Shown here: positions 39,445 through 48,413 of the stretch, in pieces
How the letters are laid out: each line of letters begins with the position of its first letter
Position numbering within the stretch: the stretch's first letter is position 1
DNA from: a virus
IMG/VR virus record: IMGVR_UViG_3300017598_000221
Location: 1 to 57,039 of that record
Direction: 5' to 3' (one strand)
DNA: 57,039 nt
Notes under the pieces: model-generated
Told to the model about the DNA's origin: nothing
Database searches by the model: none
What the model saw: the letters and a program-made list of their open reading frames with translations, nothing else
Translations under genes and position numbers: made by a program

Positions 39445-41412
39445 ATTACTATTATTCTGTGCTTGGAGCACAGCTTGGTTCTGAGCACGATTGTTTTCCT
39501 TATCTAGCTCTTCAGCATGAGCAGAACCATCTGCATTCTTTACAAATGATTGGTCATCTAGGTCAGCCTTAGCATGAGCGCTTCGTGTCTTAGCTCTTTC
39601 ATTATCAGCTTTAGCAGATTTCAGGTCTAAGTCTACACCGTTCTCATTTGCTTTAGATTGGTTCAGTGCTATTTCACTTTGTAACTTAGCTATCTCTAGC
39701 TGTTTGATTTGCTGTTCTAGAGGGTCTGGTTGTGGTACGAAGTTTTGTATCTTCATAGACAATTCAGGCATTCTCTTGAGGTCTGCTATCTCAGACAATA
39801 TCATCTTAGTCATATCAAATGGCAGTGACTGACCCATAGTTTGAAGCATAAATGATAGCTCTCCAGACTTAGATGCATCTGTCTCTGCTGTAGAGATACT
39901 TATATCAATATCAAGATTACTTCTCATGTCATCACGATTGTGAACGAATGGCTTGTTCGTAATTCTCTGAACATCATCTACTGATAGATACACACTATTT
40001 AGACTATTCCACTTCTCTAGGATAGGTATGATGAAGTTCTGAGCATAGTTTCTTGTTATGTCTATCTCTCGTTTAGCTACCGCATCTAGTGCTCCTCTAG
40101 CCTCTGTTGCACTACCCATAGAACCATTTCCTGCTCCGAATGCTCTAGTACCAGTTAGTTCATCTATATTTCTCTTTATGCTTTCTGAAAATTGGAACAC
40201 AGATGACGGTAGTGGATTATAATCACCAACCCAAATATCTCCATTTTGTGCATTATATTCAAAGTCGTCACCTCTTTCAAACTTCTTCTTCTCTAGTGGA
40301 CTCATAGAACCAACTGGCATCCCCTTCTGACCGTTAGTAGATGAATCCAATGTGTTTAGCAAACTACGCTTGATACCAGTTTCAATCTTTTGGTCTACAT
40401 CTATTAAGTCTGCATTTGGATTACCGTATGGGCTAAGTGGTTCTGAATCTATTGTACATGACACAAACGGCTTCTTATTGTCAGGATATGGATTCTCCTC
40501 TAATCTAATAATGATGTCACCAACCCATACACACACTATCTCCTCAGCTATACCATCACCATTCAGGTCATAGTTTCCCCAGTATTCAATAACTTCAAAT
40601 TCACGTCTAGCTTCATCTGTAAATTTAAAATTACCTTCATCGTTTTCATAGTTACTTCTAGACTTCTCTAGTTCACTTTGCATTAAGTCTTTTACCTTAT
40701 CAAGGTCTTTATACAAATCTTTATTTTCGTTAAGCTTAGACATGTTTGAACTATATTTGATTATCATAAAGTTACCGTCTTCAGCTTTGCCTTCCACTGT
40801 TGGGTCTACATAAACGAATGCATTATCTAGCAGTTCGGCAGTTGGTCGGTTGTATATAGTCTTTGTTACCGTCTTAGTCTCGTATCCGGTAATTACTTCT
40901 TCGTATGGAGGCACTCCATTTGCAATCATTTGTTGTGCTTGATTAATATCTTCGACAGGAACCATTTCTACTATTGGTTCCTGAATCTCTACCTCTGCTT
41001 CGCTTGATTCCCAAGATACTTTTGCAAACACAGTTCCCTCTCGTTGAAGTGTTTTAAACGAGTTGCTTACAAAGTTGTATCTATCGAATTCTCTTGACCA
41101 TTGATAATTTAATATGTTTTCAGTTTGCTCAGATATTGCTTCATCTTCATGAGATATTGCATCTACTTTTACCATGTTTGGAGAAGATACAAATGGGTCT
41201 ACTACTTGAGCCAACTGCCAAACACTTGCTTTCTTTATGTCACGACTTACTACTTTAGCTTTGTTTGGATTTTTTTCATTACCATATAAATCGCCATTAT
41301 ATGCTTTTATCCAATATCTATGCTTTTTTGTCCAGTCATCATGGAAAGTATCTGAATTGGTAAGGTCTTGTTTTAGCGTGTCTAGAATAGTTTTGTTTTC
41401 TTGTTGGCTCAT
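39433..41412 (-). CDS. Portal protein, N4-gp59-like, 659 aa
   Basis: Contains the helical-rich portal pattern: FDRYNFVSNSFKTLQREGTV then FAKVSWE; a DPTVEGKAEDGNFMII strand region; TGIKRSLLNTLDSSTNGQKG; IDELTGTRAFGAGNGSMGSA; and AKREIDITRNYAQNFIIPIL. The C-terminus is a coiled coil (QQIKQLEIAKLQSEIALNQS) and a charged tail. These are hallmarks of N4/P22-type podovirus portals, forming the dodecameric DNA channel. Its place before the scaffold and capsid genes fits. Confidence 0.85.
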   Translation of the reverse strand: MSQQENKTILDTLKQDLTNSDTFHDDWTKKHRYWIKAYNGDLYGNEKNPNKAKVVSRDIKKASVWQLAQVVDPFVSSPNMVKVDAISHEDEAISEQTENILNYQWSREFDRYNFVSNSFKTLQREGTVFAKVSWESSEAEVEIQEPIVEMVPVEDINQAQQMIANGVPPYEEVITGYETKTVTKTIYNRPTAELLDNAFVYVDPTVEGKAEDGNFMIIKYSSNMSKLNENKDLYKDLDKVKDLMQSELEKSRSNYENDEGNFKFTDEARREFEVIEYWGNYDLNGDGIAEEIVCVWVGDIIIRLEENPYPDNKKPFVSCTIDSEPLSPYGNPNADLIDVDQKIETGIKRSLLNTLDSSTNGQKGMPVGSMSPLEKKKFERGDDFEYNAQNGDIWVGDYNPLPSSVFQFSESIKRNIDELTGTRAFGAGNGSMGSATEARGALDAVAKREIDITRNYAQNFIIPILEKWNSLNSVYLSVDDVQRITNKPFVHNRDDMRSNLDIDISISTAETDASKSGELSFMLQTMGQSLPFDMTKMILSEIADLKRMPELSMKIQNFVPQPDPLEQQIKQLEIAKLQSEIALNQSKANENGVDLDLKSAKADNERAKTRSAHAKADLDDQSFVKNADGSAHAEELDKENNRAQNQAVLQAQNNSNATK

Positions 41413-41442
41413 AGTTTTCCTTGTTAATTATGTAATTATATC

Positions 41443-43152
41443 TCAAATAATACTTTTTCGCTCTGATGACGAATAGTACTTGTTGTAGTCATATGCATCT
41501 GCATACATCATATCTATCTGTGTTAGCATCTCAAATTGATACTTCTCAAATACTATTTGTGAGTTTTCTTCATCGTCAACAAACTCATCTACACTGCTCT
41601 GATTATGGTCTGATGCTAAATTGTTCTTTATAGTATCATATGTCTGGCTTACCGTGGATACGATATTCACTACATTAATTATGGTGTTTGTGAAGTTACT
41701 TACTGAACTAAAGCTTCTAATTACTAAGTCAACCGTATAGTCAATCACTTGGCTCACAGTTACATTAACAGCTGCTGTTCCAGCAGTTGTAGCAGCTGCA
41801 GTTGTAGTAGTAGTTGTAGTAGTAGCAGTTGTAGCAGCTGCTGTTCCAGCTGCAGTTGTAGCAGTTCTAGCAGCATCCATATAGTTGCTTATCATGCTAT
41901 ATATACCTACTATTGCCGTTGCAACTCCTACCCACATAGATACGTCACCAACTACTGTTACTACATGTGTAGCAGACTTTCCTCCTTCTGTAGCTAACAC
42001 ATAAGAACCAACTGCTACAGTTACACTTAGCGTCATTATTACCCATGACCATCCACTAAGCAGGAATCCACTTGTTGTGCCCCATGTTAGAAAGAATATT
42101 ATGATTGTAAGTATCACCAGTATCGCTCCAACAACATACTCCCACCATTCAGTATCTTTTATCCTGTATCCACTATCCATGTTAAACTGAAGAAGTTTTG
42201 CAAAATCCTTCTTCTTCATCTTATTGGATGCATCAACTCTTAGCAGTCTTTTGTACCACAAGGAGTCATCAGTTGGTGGATAATCCTCCTCTATAAGCTT
42301 AGTCATCTCTATGGAGAATGTACTAGCCTCTAGTGTTGAATATTTCACTTCTGTTGTCTCATGGTTCCTTACGAACTTATTCCTGTATGCTTCGTAGTAT
42401 TTATACAGTGGTTCCATATCTTTTACTTCAAAGTCATCAGGTGTCTTCTTTTTCACATTAAGAACCATTATTGTTGTGAATTTCGGACCACTCTTAGTGA
42501 TGACTGGCTTCACATACACTTGAACCACACTGTAGTCATAGAACTTTGGTAATAACATAGCAAATTTGTATGGGTCATCGTTGAGACTACTGTTGCTTGT
42601 TACTGAGTTGAAAACTGGAGCATCTGGGTCAAGAGGTAACGATGAGGCTGTTCTTCTGAACCAGTTTGCATATTGGAAATAGTGGTCTATAAACATGTCA
42701 TTCTCCAGAGCAATCTTTCCTTCTGGAGATAGTACTGCTGTCAATCCACTCTTTGTTATATATCTGTCATCAAATGTAGATAGCGTTATCCTGAATGACT
42801 GGTTCTTTGGTATCTCATCTATGAACTCAAGTATATCTTCTCTCTCTAGTACTTGTGATTCATCAGACTTCTGCACAAGGCTGAACCATATCTGCTCTAC
42901 CTCATCGTAGTCTCTACCCTCATCTATATTCTCAGCCAGTTGACTTTTTTCTACACCTAATGCATTTGTAAACCTGTTGAACTTGTAGTCATCCCTGACT
43001 CTAGAACCATCCCACCATACTAGGCTTCCCTTGTAACATTCTATGCCATCAACAGTCTTGGTTTCCCATACTTTTTTAAACCTAGCGTGCAAAGCAGATA
43101 GGCTATTATATTTATATATTGATATTTGAAGCCTATCGTAGTTTACATACAT
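41443..43152 (-). CDS. Tail/ejection protein with membrane segments, 569 aa
   Basis: The N-terminal 330 residues are soluble, alpha/beta (KGSLVWWDGSRVRDDYKFN ...). Residues about 335-425 contain three strong hydrophobic helices (VVGAILVILTIIIFFLTW; SWVIMTLSVTVAVGSYVL; MWVGVATAIVGIYSMI). A low-complexity Ala/Thr tract (about 430-460; GTA/GCT triplet repeat in DNA) follows, then a hydrophilic C-terminus. A virion protein with membrane-spanning segments between portal and fibre genes could form the DNA-ejection channel. No family name recognised. Confidence 0.55.
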   Translation of the reverse strand: MYVNYDRLQISIYKYNSLSALHARFKKVWETKTVDGIECYKGSLVWWDGSRVRDDYKFNRFTNALGVEKSQLAENIDEGRDYDEVEQIWFSLVQKSDESQVLEREDILEFIDEIPKNQSFRITLSTFDDRYITKSGLTAVLSPEGKIALENDMFIDHYFQYANWFRRTASSLPLDPDAPVFNSVTSNSSLNDDPYKFAMLLPKFYDYSVVQVYVKPVITKSGPKFTTIMVLNVKKKTPDDFEVKDMEPLYKYYEAYRNKFVRNHETTEVKYSTLEASTFSIEMTKLIEEDYPPTDDSLWYKRLLRVDASNKMKKKDFAKLLQFNMDSGYRIKDTEWWEYVVGAILVILTIIIFFLTWGTTSGFLLSGWSWVIMTLSVTVAVGSYVLATEGGKSATHVVTVVGDVSMWVGVATAIVGIYSMISNYMDAARTATTAAGTAAATTATTTTTTTTAAATTAGTAAVNVTVSQVIDYTVDLVIRSFSSVSNFTNTIINVVNIVSTVSQTYDTIKNNLASDHNQSSVDEFVDDEENSQIVFEKYQFEMLTQIDMMYADAYDYNKYYSSSERKSII

Positions 43153-43161
43153 TTCTAATAC

Positions 43162-44070
43162 CTATTTAGAATTACTAGGGTTATGTGGTTCATCTATATT
43201 CACGTTTAGATACTCTATTGCATCTACCCACATATCTATGTACGGTTGAATAACCACTCCATTATCACCTAAATCTACCTCTGCTGCAATCATACCTGTA
43301 ATCATCTGAGCTGAACTATTTGCTACATGCTGTCTTTGGTTATCATCAAACCCATATCGTTGTCTTTCAGCAACTAGAAGTTGTTGATTTGTATATCCAG
43401 CGACTAAGCCACCATCATCTTTGTATCCATTGGCAAAATCTGTATTGCTTGCATATCCTTGTAAGTACGTATACCCATCAACATTAGTTACTTCTTGGAT
43501 GCTCAGGGTTCCACTTTCTCTATATGTCTTAGCAAGTTGAGCATATATGTTTGAATTTATTTGTTTGGTTTGCTCGTACTTAAGACCCTCATCTTCAAGA
43601 GTAACAGCTAGTCCACATGTGTCAGTTGTTGCAGCTCTACCATTATCACGTATAGATGCACTAGATATAGCAAGAACATTTGCTTTTTTAATACATGTAT
43701 CTGCTTCCATATTACATATCTGCTCTTCTTTAAGTTCTACATCTGCCTGTATTGCTAAAGCTTGTTGCTCAAGTAAAGTTATCTTGTATGCACCATCTCT
43801 CTCTTCTATAGCCCATTGCATAGCTTGGTTCATAGCGTTAGCAGTAATACTACTTGTCATAGAACCAATGTTCTGTGCTACTACTTCAGCTTTCTCTTTC
43901 TCAGTTATGTTTAAATCGTCAAACATATACTTGAATGTATCTTTTGATTTCTCATATATAGAACCATCTGCTAGAGATGCTTCCATCAACTTACTGAACT
44001 TATCTACTACCTCTAAATCACCTACGCTTGTTATAGCTGGAGGTGTTATTGTTTTTCCACATGAACTCAT
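43162..44070 (-). CDS. Virion structural protein, 302 aa
   Basis: Helical N-terminal two thirds with coiled-coil stretches (LLEQQALAIQADVELKEEQI) and five cysteines. The C-terminal NQQLLVAERQRYGFDDNQRQ segment is similar to what I recall in uncharacterised structural proteins of N4-like phages. Located between the membrane-segment tail protein and the long fibre gene. Role inferred from position. Confidence 0.55.
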   Translation of the reverse strand: MSSCGKTITPPAITSVGDLEVVDKFSKLMEASLADGSIYEKSKDTFKYMFDDLNITEKEKAEVVAQNIGSMTSSITANAMNQAMQWAIEERDGAYKITLLEQQALAIQADVELKEEQICNMEADTCIKKANVLAISSASIRDNGRAATTDTCGLAVTLEDEGLKYEQTKQINSNIYAQLAKTYRESGTLSIQEVTNVDGYTYLQGYASNTDFANGYKDDGGLVAGYTNQQLLVAERQRYGFDDNQRQHVANSSAQMITGMIAAEVDLGDNGVVIQPYIDMWVDAIEYLNVNIDEPHNPSNSK

Positions 44071-44088
44071 TTGATTATTCCTTTTATT

Positions 44089-46590
44089 TTATATTCTATC
44101 AGAGGAGTTTGAAAACCCTACATCAATAGTATGGGTTCCTATATCTCCGATATACAAGGTTGCTGTACTGTTTGATGCTACAACAGTAGATGTGAAATCC
44201 ACATTATTATATGTGTCATTAACAAATAGATTTCTAGCCAACTCTATAGTATTCCATCCCTGTCTCATGCTCATTGAAACATTTCCCCTGTTGCTTCCAC
44301 CTATATATATAGTTATGCTTACATTAAGTATGCCACCACCACTATTGTCAACAACAAATACTGATGCTGATGCCCTAATATCTGAGAATGATGATAGGAT
44401 ACACATCTTGTATGGGCTAAACCCAGCAAATCTTCTACCAACTAAAGTTGTTGTCACAGATGATGAGGATGATGTTTCTAACTTTCTAACATATGCTGGT
44501 CCGTAAGAACCATCGACATCTCTACTTTTAACTCTAAACACATTCGCATCTACATCTGAACCAGATATGTTTGTTCCGTATATGGTACCACCTATAATAT
44601 TGTACCCTTTAGGATTGTCACCATTAAAGTTTGGTAATCCATTTGATGATAGCATAAATCCTTGAACATTATTCAAGTCATTTGCATTGAAGTTACCTGA
44701 TACAAATGAACCACCATATATTTCACCACCGATAATCTTAGCACCTACTATATTTGCTGTCTCAGGATTAACACTTGAGTCTAATAGAAACCCTGTAATG
44801 TTTGGGTACTCACCATTTATTGGAGTTCCCGGGTTGTAGTTTGCACTCTTAATAAACCCATCTATCATCAAGTCAGAGTTCATTGTTATTCTTGATGAAC
44901 CAGTTGTATCTGTTATTAACTCAAATGGAGTTGCAGTGTTACCTGAGTCTTTGATTCTGAATACATCTGCATTAATCTGAAAATTACTTGGTTCATTAGA
45001 GCCATCTGCAAACGACCATCCTGTAATACTATCGCCATCAACTATCAATTTAGATGCTACTGCTGCTGTACCAGAAAGCTGTAGATTCTCTTGTTCAATC
45101 CATCCAAGTGCTACACCAGTGTATACTTCTATTTTGTTGTATCCTGCTGTACCAGCATATATCTGTACATTATGAATCTCTCCATCTGCATTCTTGATTC
45201 TAGTTAGTCTTACCATGCTGACTTTGAGTTGTGGCTCATATACTATTGGTGAACCACCTCCAGCTATATCTTGGTATGAGTAAACTACGAAGTTACCTGC
45301 AAATACATCTTCTAACGTGTCTATTCTGATTGACAGATTCTTATCTTCTATGTATTCCCAAGTATACGGATTGCTATCATTACCTGTGAAGTTCACATTG
45401 TTGTCACCAATTACTGTACCAGCAATTAGAGTTCTCATTATAGTTCCGTTATACCACATGTCACCAACACAGTTTGACGTTGCATATACCTGACCTGTTG
45501 TTGGGTCTATTGGACACGTAGGCTGAGACACACCATTGGTCATCTTTACTTTACCATCAGCTATACCTTTAGCATCTAATGCTAGTTGATATGCTGCTGC
45601 TGATTGAGTATCAATTATCTCTTTCCAACCATACCCATTAGCATCTACTAAACAAGAACCAATGTCTGCTGTGTATTTACCAAACTTCCAACTTCTTAGG
45701 AAATCTTTTTGTGCAGGATTAACAGGATTGTCTTCATATAAGACATATGTATCTGCTGTTTTCTGAGCTAGAACACCTGTTGCTTTCCATGTAGCATATG
45801 GTTCTTGTGTCTCAACCAGACAACCATTTCCGTCTACTGGACCATTAGCTCCTTCATCAACTTGATTGTAAAATAGAGTTTCAATAACTCCATCTATTTG
45901 CTGTTCTAAGTCTGATATAGAACCAAATGCATCATTGATTCTATCTTCTTGAGATGAGTATGATGCAACTAGTGTGCTTATTACTGAACCTTGAGAATTT
46001 AGGTCATTAGTAGTAGCAGTTATCTTCTCATCAAACCATGCTCCACCATCTCCATCATTTTGCCAAGCAGCAACAGTTTGTCTTGATATTGCAGTAGCTC
46101 CATCAGAATCAACCTTTACTACATCAAGATGTTGCACACCTGCTGTATTGCTATCAGTGGATATTTTTAAAGCAGATATATCATATGCTGTCTTGCTATT
46201 CTCATCAGCTATTATTCCAAACTGTTTAGTTACACCATCTTCAAACCCATCAAATCTATCTTCTAGGTCTGATACCTCATCAGCTAAGTCAGATGTATCT
46301 ATCGCAGTGTCTAGGAGGTCTTGGAACCAAGTAGGTATGTCAGTGCTTCTTTGAACCAAGTACACATCATCTGATGCAAAGGTATATGCATTTACATGTA
46401 TCTCTACCTCTATCGACTGTACAAGAACTCCTTCTACAATTGATATTCCTGACTCAACATCTACAGTATCATTGATAGTTGTTGTAGTAGTAGATGTACA
46501 AACCTCTACATCACCACCTTTTGCAGCAGGAGGTATGGTTTCAAATAATGATTCTAACCCATCAGGGAGTAAGTACTGACTACCAGCCAC
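44089..46590 (-). CDS. Tail fibre / receptor-binding protein (J-like), 833 aa
   Basis: The middle (GDMWYNGTIMRTLIAGTVIG; YTWEYIEDKNLSIRIDTLED) is the typical helical-plus-DUF1983 stretch of lambda-J-like central fibres. The C-terminal third has repeating GG-x-IYG units (AKIIGGEIYGGSFVSGNFNA; YNIIGGTIYGTNISGSDVDA) forming a beta-helical shaft, then a beta-sandwich tip. The N-terminus lacks a full J hub, so it is a fibre rather than a baseplate hub. It probably recognises the host surface. Confidence 0.7.
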   Translation of the reverse strand: MAGSQYLLPDGLESLFETIPPAAKGGDVEVCTSTTTTTINDTVDVESGISIVEGVLVQSIEVEIHVNAYTFASDDVYLVQRSTDIPTWFQDLLDTAIDTSDLADEVSDLEDRFDGFEDGVTKQFGIIADENSKTAYDISALKISTDSNTAGVQHLDVVKVDSDGATAISRQTVAAWQNDGDGGAWFDEKITATTNDLNSQGSVISTLVASYSSQEDRINDAFGSISDLEQQIDGVIETLFYNQVDEGANGPVDGNGCLVETQEPYATWKATGVLAQKTADTYVLYEDNPVNPAQKDFLRSWKFGKYTADIGSCLVDANGYGWKEIIDTQSAAAYQLALDAKGIADGKVKMTNGVSQPTCPIDPTTGQVYATSNCVGDMWYNGTIMRTLIAGTVIGDNNVNFTGNDSNPYTWEYIEDKNLSIRIDTLEDVFAGNFVVYSYQDIAGGGSPIVYEPQLKVSMVRLTRIKNADGEIHNVQIYAGTAGYNKIEVYTGVALGWIEQENLQLSGTAAVASKLIVDGDSITGWSFADGSNEPSNFQINADVFRIKDSGNTATPFELITDTTGSSRITMNSDLMIDGFIKSANYNPGTPINGEYPNITGFLLDSSVNPETANIVGAKIIGGEIYGGSFVSGNFNANDLNNVQGFMLSSNGLPNFNGDNPKGYNIIGGTIYGTNISGSDVDANVFRVKSRDVDGSYGPAYVRKLETSSSSSVTTTLVGRRFAGFSPYKMCILSSFSDIRASASVFVVDNSGGGILNVSITIYIGGSNRGNVSMSMRQGWNTIELARNLFVNDTYNNVDFTSTVVASNSTATLYIGDIGTHTIDVGFSNSSDRI

Positions 46591-46591
46591 C

Positions 46592-46978
46592 TTAGAATCC
46601 TATGTTCTCTACGTATACTTCATACACAAGTGCTTTACTATCCGTTGGTAGTCCAGCTACATTGAAGTCTATTAAACACTTACATGTGTCTGCTGGTTTA
46701 GAACCATCTTCTTTAGCTCCAAAGTCGTATGGGAATAGTGCAGTCTCTTCAGCAGTAAGACTAAGTTGAAACTCTCCACCTTCTAGGTTTCCTAGAGATA
46801 AGTCTTTTCCTCCACCATCAGGTAAGACTATAGCATTGTTACCTTGCTTCTCTACAAAGTATGCTCTAGCTGTGTCACCAACTTGAAGCTCTACTGGAGT
46901 AGGAGAACCAGCTTCTTTCACTACGATAGTAGCACTCATTTCTAATCCGTTCACTATAAGTAATCTTGGGTTTGCCAT
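46592..46978 (-). CDS. Small beta-rich tail protein, 128 aa
   Basis: All-beta sequence (NPRLLIVNGLEMSATIVVKE; ARAYFVEKQGNNAIVLPD) with a Cys pair (CKC). Encoded 1 bp upstream of the 833-aa fibre start and 5 bp after the 473-aa protein. Probably a fibre adaptor or baseplate component; inference from fold class and position. Confidence 0.5.
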   Translation of the reverse strand: MANPRLLIVNGLEMSATIVVKEAGSPTPVELQVGDTARAYFVEKQGNNAIVLPDGGGKDLSLGNLEGGEFQLSLTAEETALFPYDFGAKEDGSKPADTCKCLIDFNVAGLPTDSKALVYEVYVENIGF

Positions 46979-46983
46979 TGATT

Positions 46984-48405
46984 TTATCCTCTTGGTATTC
47001 TAGTTAGCAAGTCAGCAGATACATCTAATATATGTTTAACTACTGTACCTGTATCGTCATAGACAGTTATTACTCGCTTATCACTAGAAACAGTAACCTT
47101 ATTATACACCATTTCTTTTATCAGCTCTATCACTGCTGGGTCATTCTTCCAGTTGTCTTTGTTTGAATAGCTATCTAAAGCATCATGAAATTCTCCCTCA
47201 TCAAAGCTAATGCCTTGCGTAAGAGTCCTAGTTGCATATGTCCATATCTCCTCTGGAGAAGTACCTTGACCACTTTCAGTAAGAGTTCTTGTATGGTAAT
47301 CCCATACTGCTTCAACGCCTGCATCTAGGTCTTTTCCAACCGTAGCTTTACCTAACGTATGTACAGTACAGTCTACACTTGATTCATCTTGGAGTTCAGC
47401 TACACCACGTATATAGAAGTCGCCTTCTGTACAAGAGCTGTCTATTATAACCCATCCTGAATGGAAGTCTAACGCAGTTGATGAGTCGTAAGAGTGGTTC
47501 TTAAATGTTATTTCTCCAGTAAAGTTTCTAAATATAAGATTTTGATTTGAATGATTAAAGTCTATTACAGCAGTACTACCAGATGTAGCAACAACTGAGT
47601 AACAACCAACAAATGATGCAAAACTATTCTCACCAAGTACAATAGGACTCTCTGTAAGACCACTATCTAATACGAAACCATTTACATATGTCAGCTCTAG
47701 CAATAGACAGCTTCTTAGAACACAGTTATCATCCAGTACACCTGATACAGAACATTCTCTAATATCACACTTATCTATAGTTGCTCCATCTTCAAGAACC
47801 AATGAACTATTGATAGGGTTTTGTCCAGTTATCCTGAACGATGAAACATCGTCTCCGACAGATAGTGTCAATGCACCTATTACATATAGAGCATCCATAC
47901 CAGCTTCTTTTGCAATAGCCACTGCATCTTGAACATTATTACATGGTCTACCAAGAGTTCCAGTTGGAAATACTGTACCTGCAAATCCATTGACTACATC
48001 AATAGCTACTTGCCCTTCCTTGAATGAAGCTGCTTGTAAAGATGTCAAGTCTTGAAGTCCTGCTGAGTTAGCTGTACGAATAGATACTTGGTTCACATTA
48101 ACTACATCACCAAGATTACTATTGGCTCCAACAAGGTTGACTGCATACTGACCATCTTCAAACGTAATAGTGTATCCATTAATCATCTCAACAACTCTAG
48201 CTAGAACTGCTCCTGATACTTCAACAGTAGTATTATGTGAGTGTGTGTCAGGATACTGTATACCATCATTGTCATCTTCTCTATCTTTTAAGAAGAGTCT
48301 AAATGCTGGTATGTCTAGTTGCCAAATCTCTGTTGGAGTAGATTGGATTTGAACCATATCTACTTTGTCTATAGTTATAATTTTGGTTATCCAATCAATG
48401 TTCAT
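46984..48405 (-). CDS. Beta-helix tail protein, 473 aa
   Basis: After an N-terminal part with beta-strand content, residues about 145-340 have the short-repeat pattern of a right-handed parallel beta-helix (SSLVLEDGATIDKCDIRECS; SVSGVLDDNCVLRSCLLLEL; FASFVGCYSVVATSGSTAVI). The C-terminus has two copies of 'W-y-(H/A)-TRTLT' (VWDYHTRTLTESGQG and IWTYATRTLTQG), a motif I recall in phage fibre-associated proteins. Likely part of the tail or a host-polysaccharide-binding fibre. Confidence 0.6.
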   Translation of the reverse strand: MNIDWITKIITIDKVDMVQIQSTPTEIWQLDIPAFRLFLKDREDDNDGIQYPDTHSHNTTVEVSGAVLARVVEMINGYTITFEDGQYAVNLVGANSNLGDVVNVNQVSIRTANSAGLQDLTSLQAASFKEGQVAIDVVNGFAGTVFPTGTLGRPCNNVQDAVAIAKEAGMDALYVIGALTLSVGDDVSSFRITGQNPINSSLVLEDGATIDKCDIRECSVSGVLDDNCVLRSCLLLELTYVNGFVLDSGLTESPIVLGENSFASFVGCYSVVATSGSTAVIDFNHSNQNLIFRNFTGEITFKNHSYDSSTALDFHSGWVIIDSSCTEGDFYIRGVAELQDESSVDCTVHTLGKATVGKDLDAGVEAVWDYHTRTLTESGQGTSPEEIWTYATRTLTQGISFDEGEFHDALDSYSNKDNWKNDPAVIELIKEMVYNKVTVSSDKRVITVYDDTGTVVKHILDVSADLLTRIPRG

Positions 48406-48413
48406 AATATTCC

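Noticed and set aside
41749-41997. Cys/Ser-rich plus-strand reading frame
   Set aside because: Antisense shadow of the Ala/Thr tract in the 569-aa tail protein.
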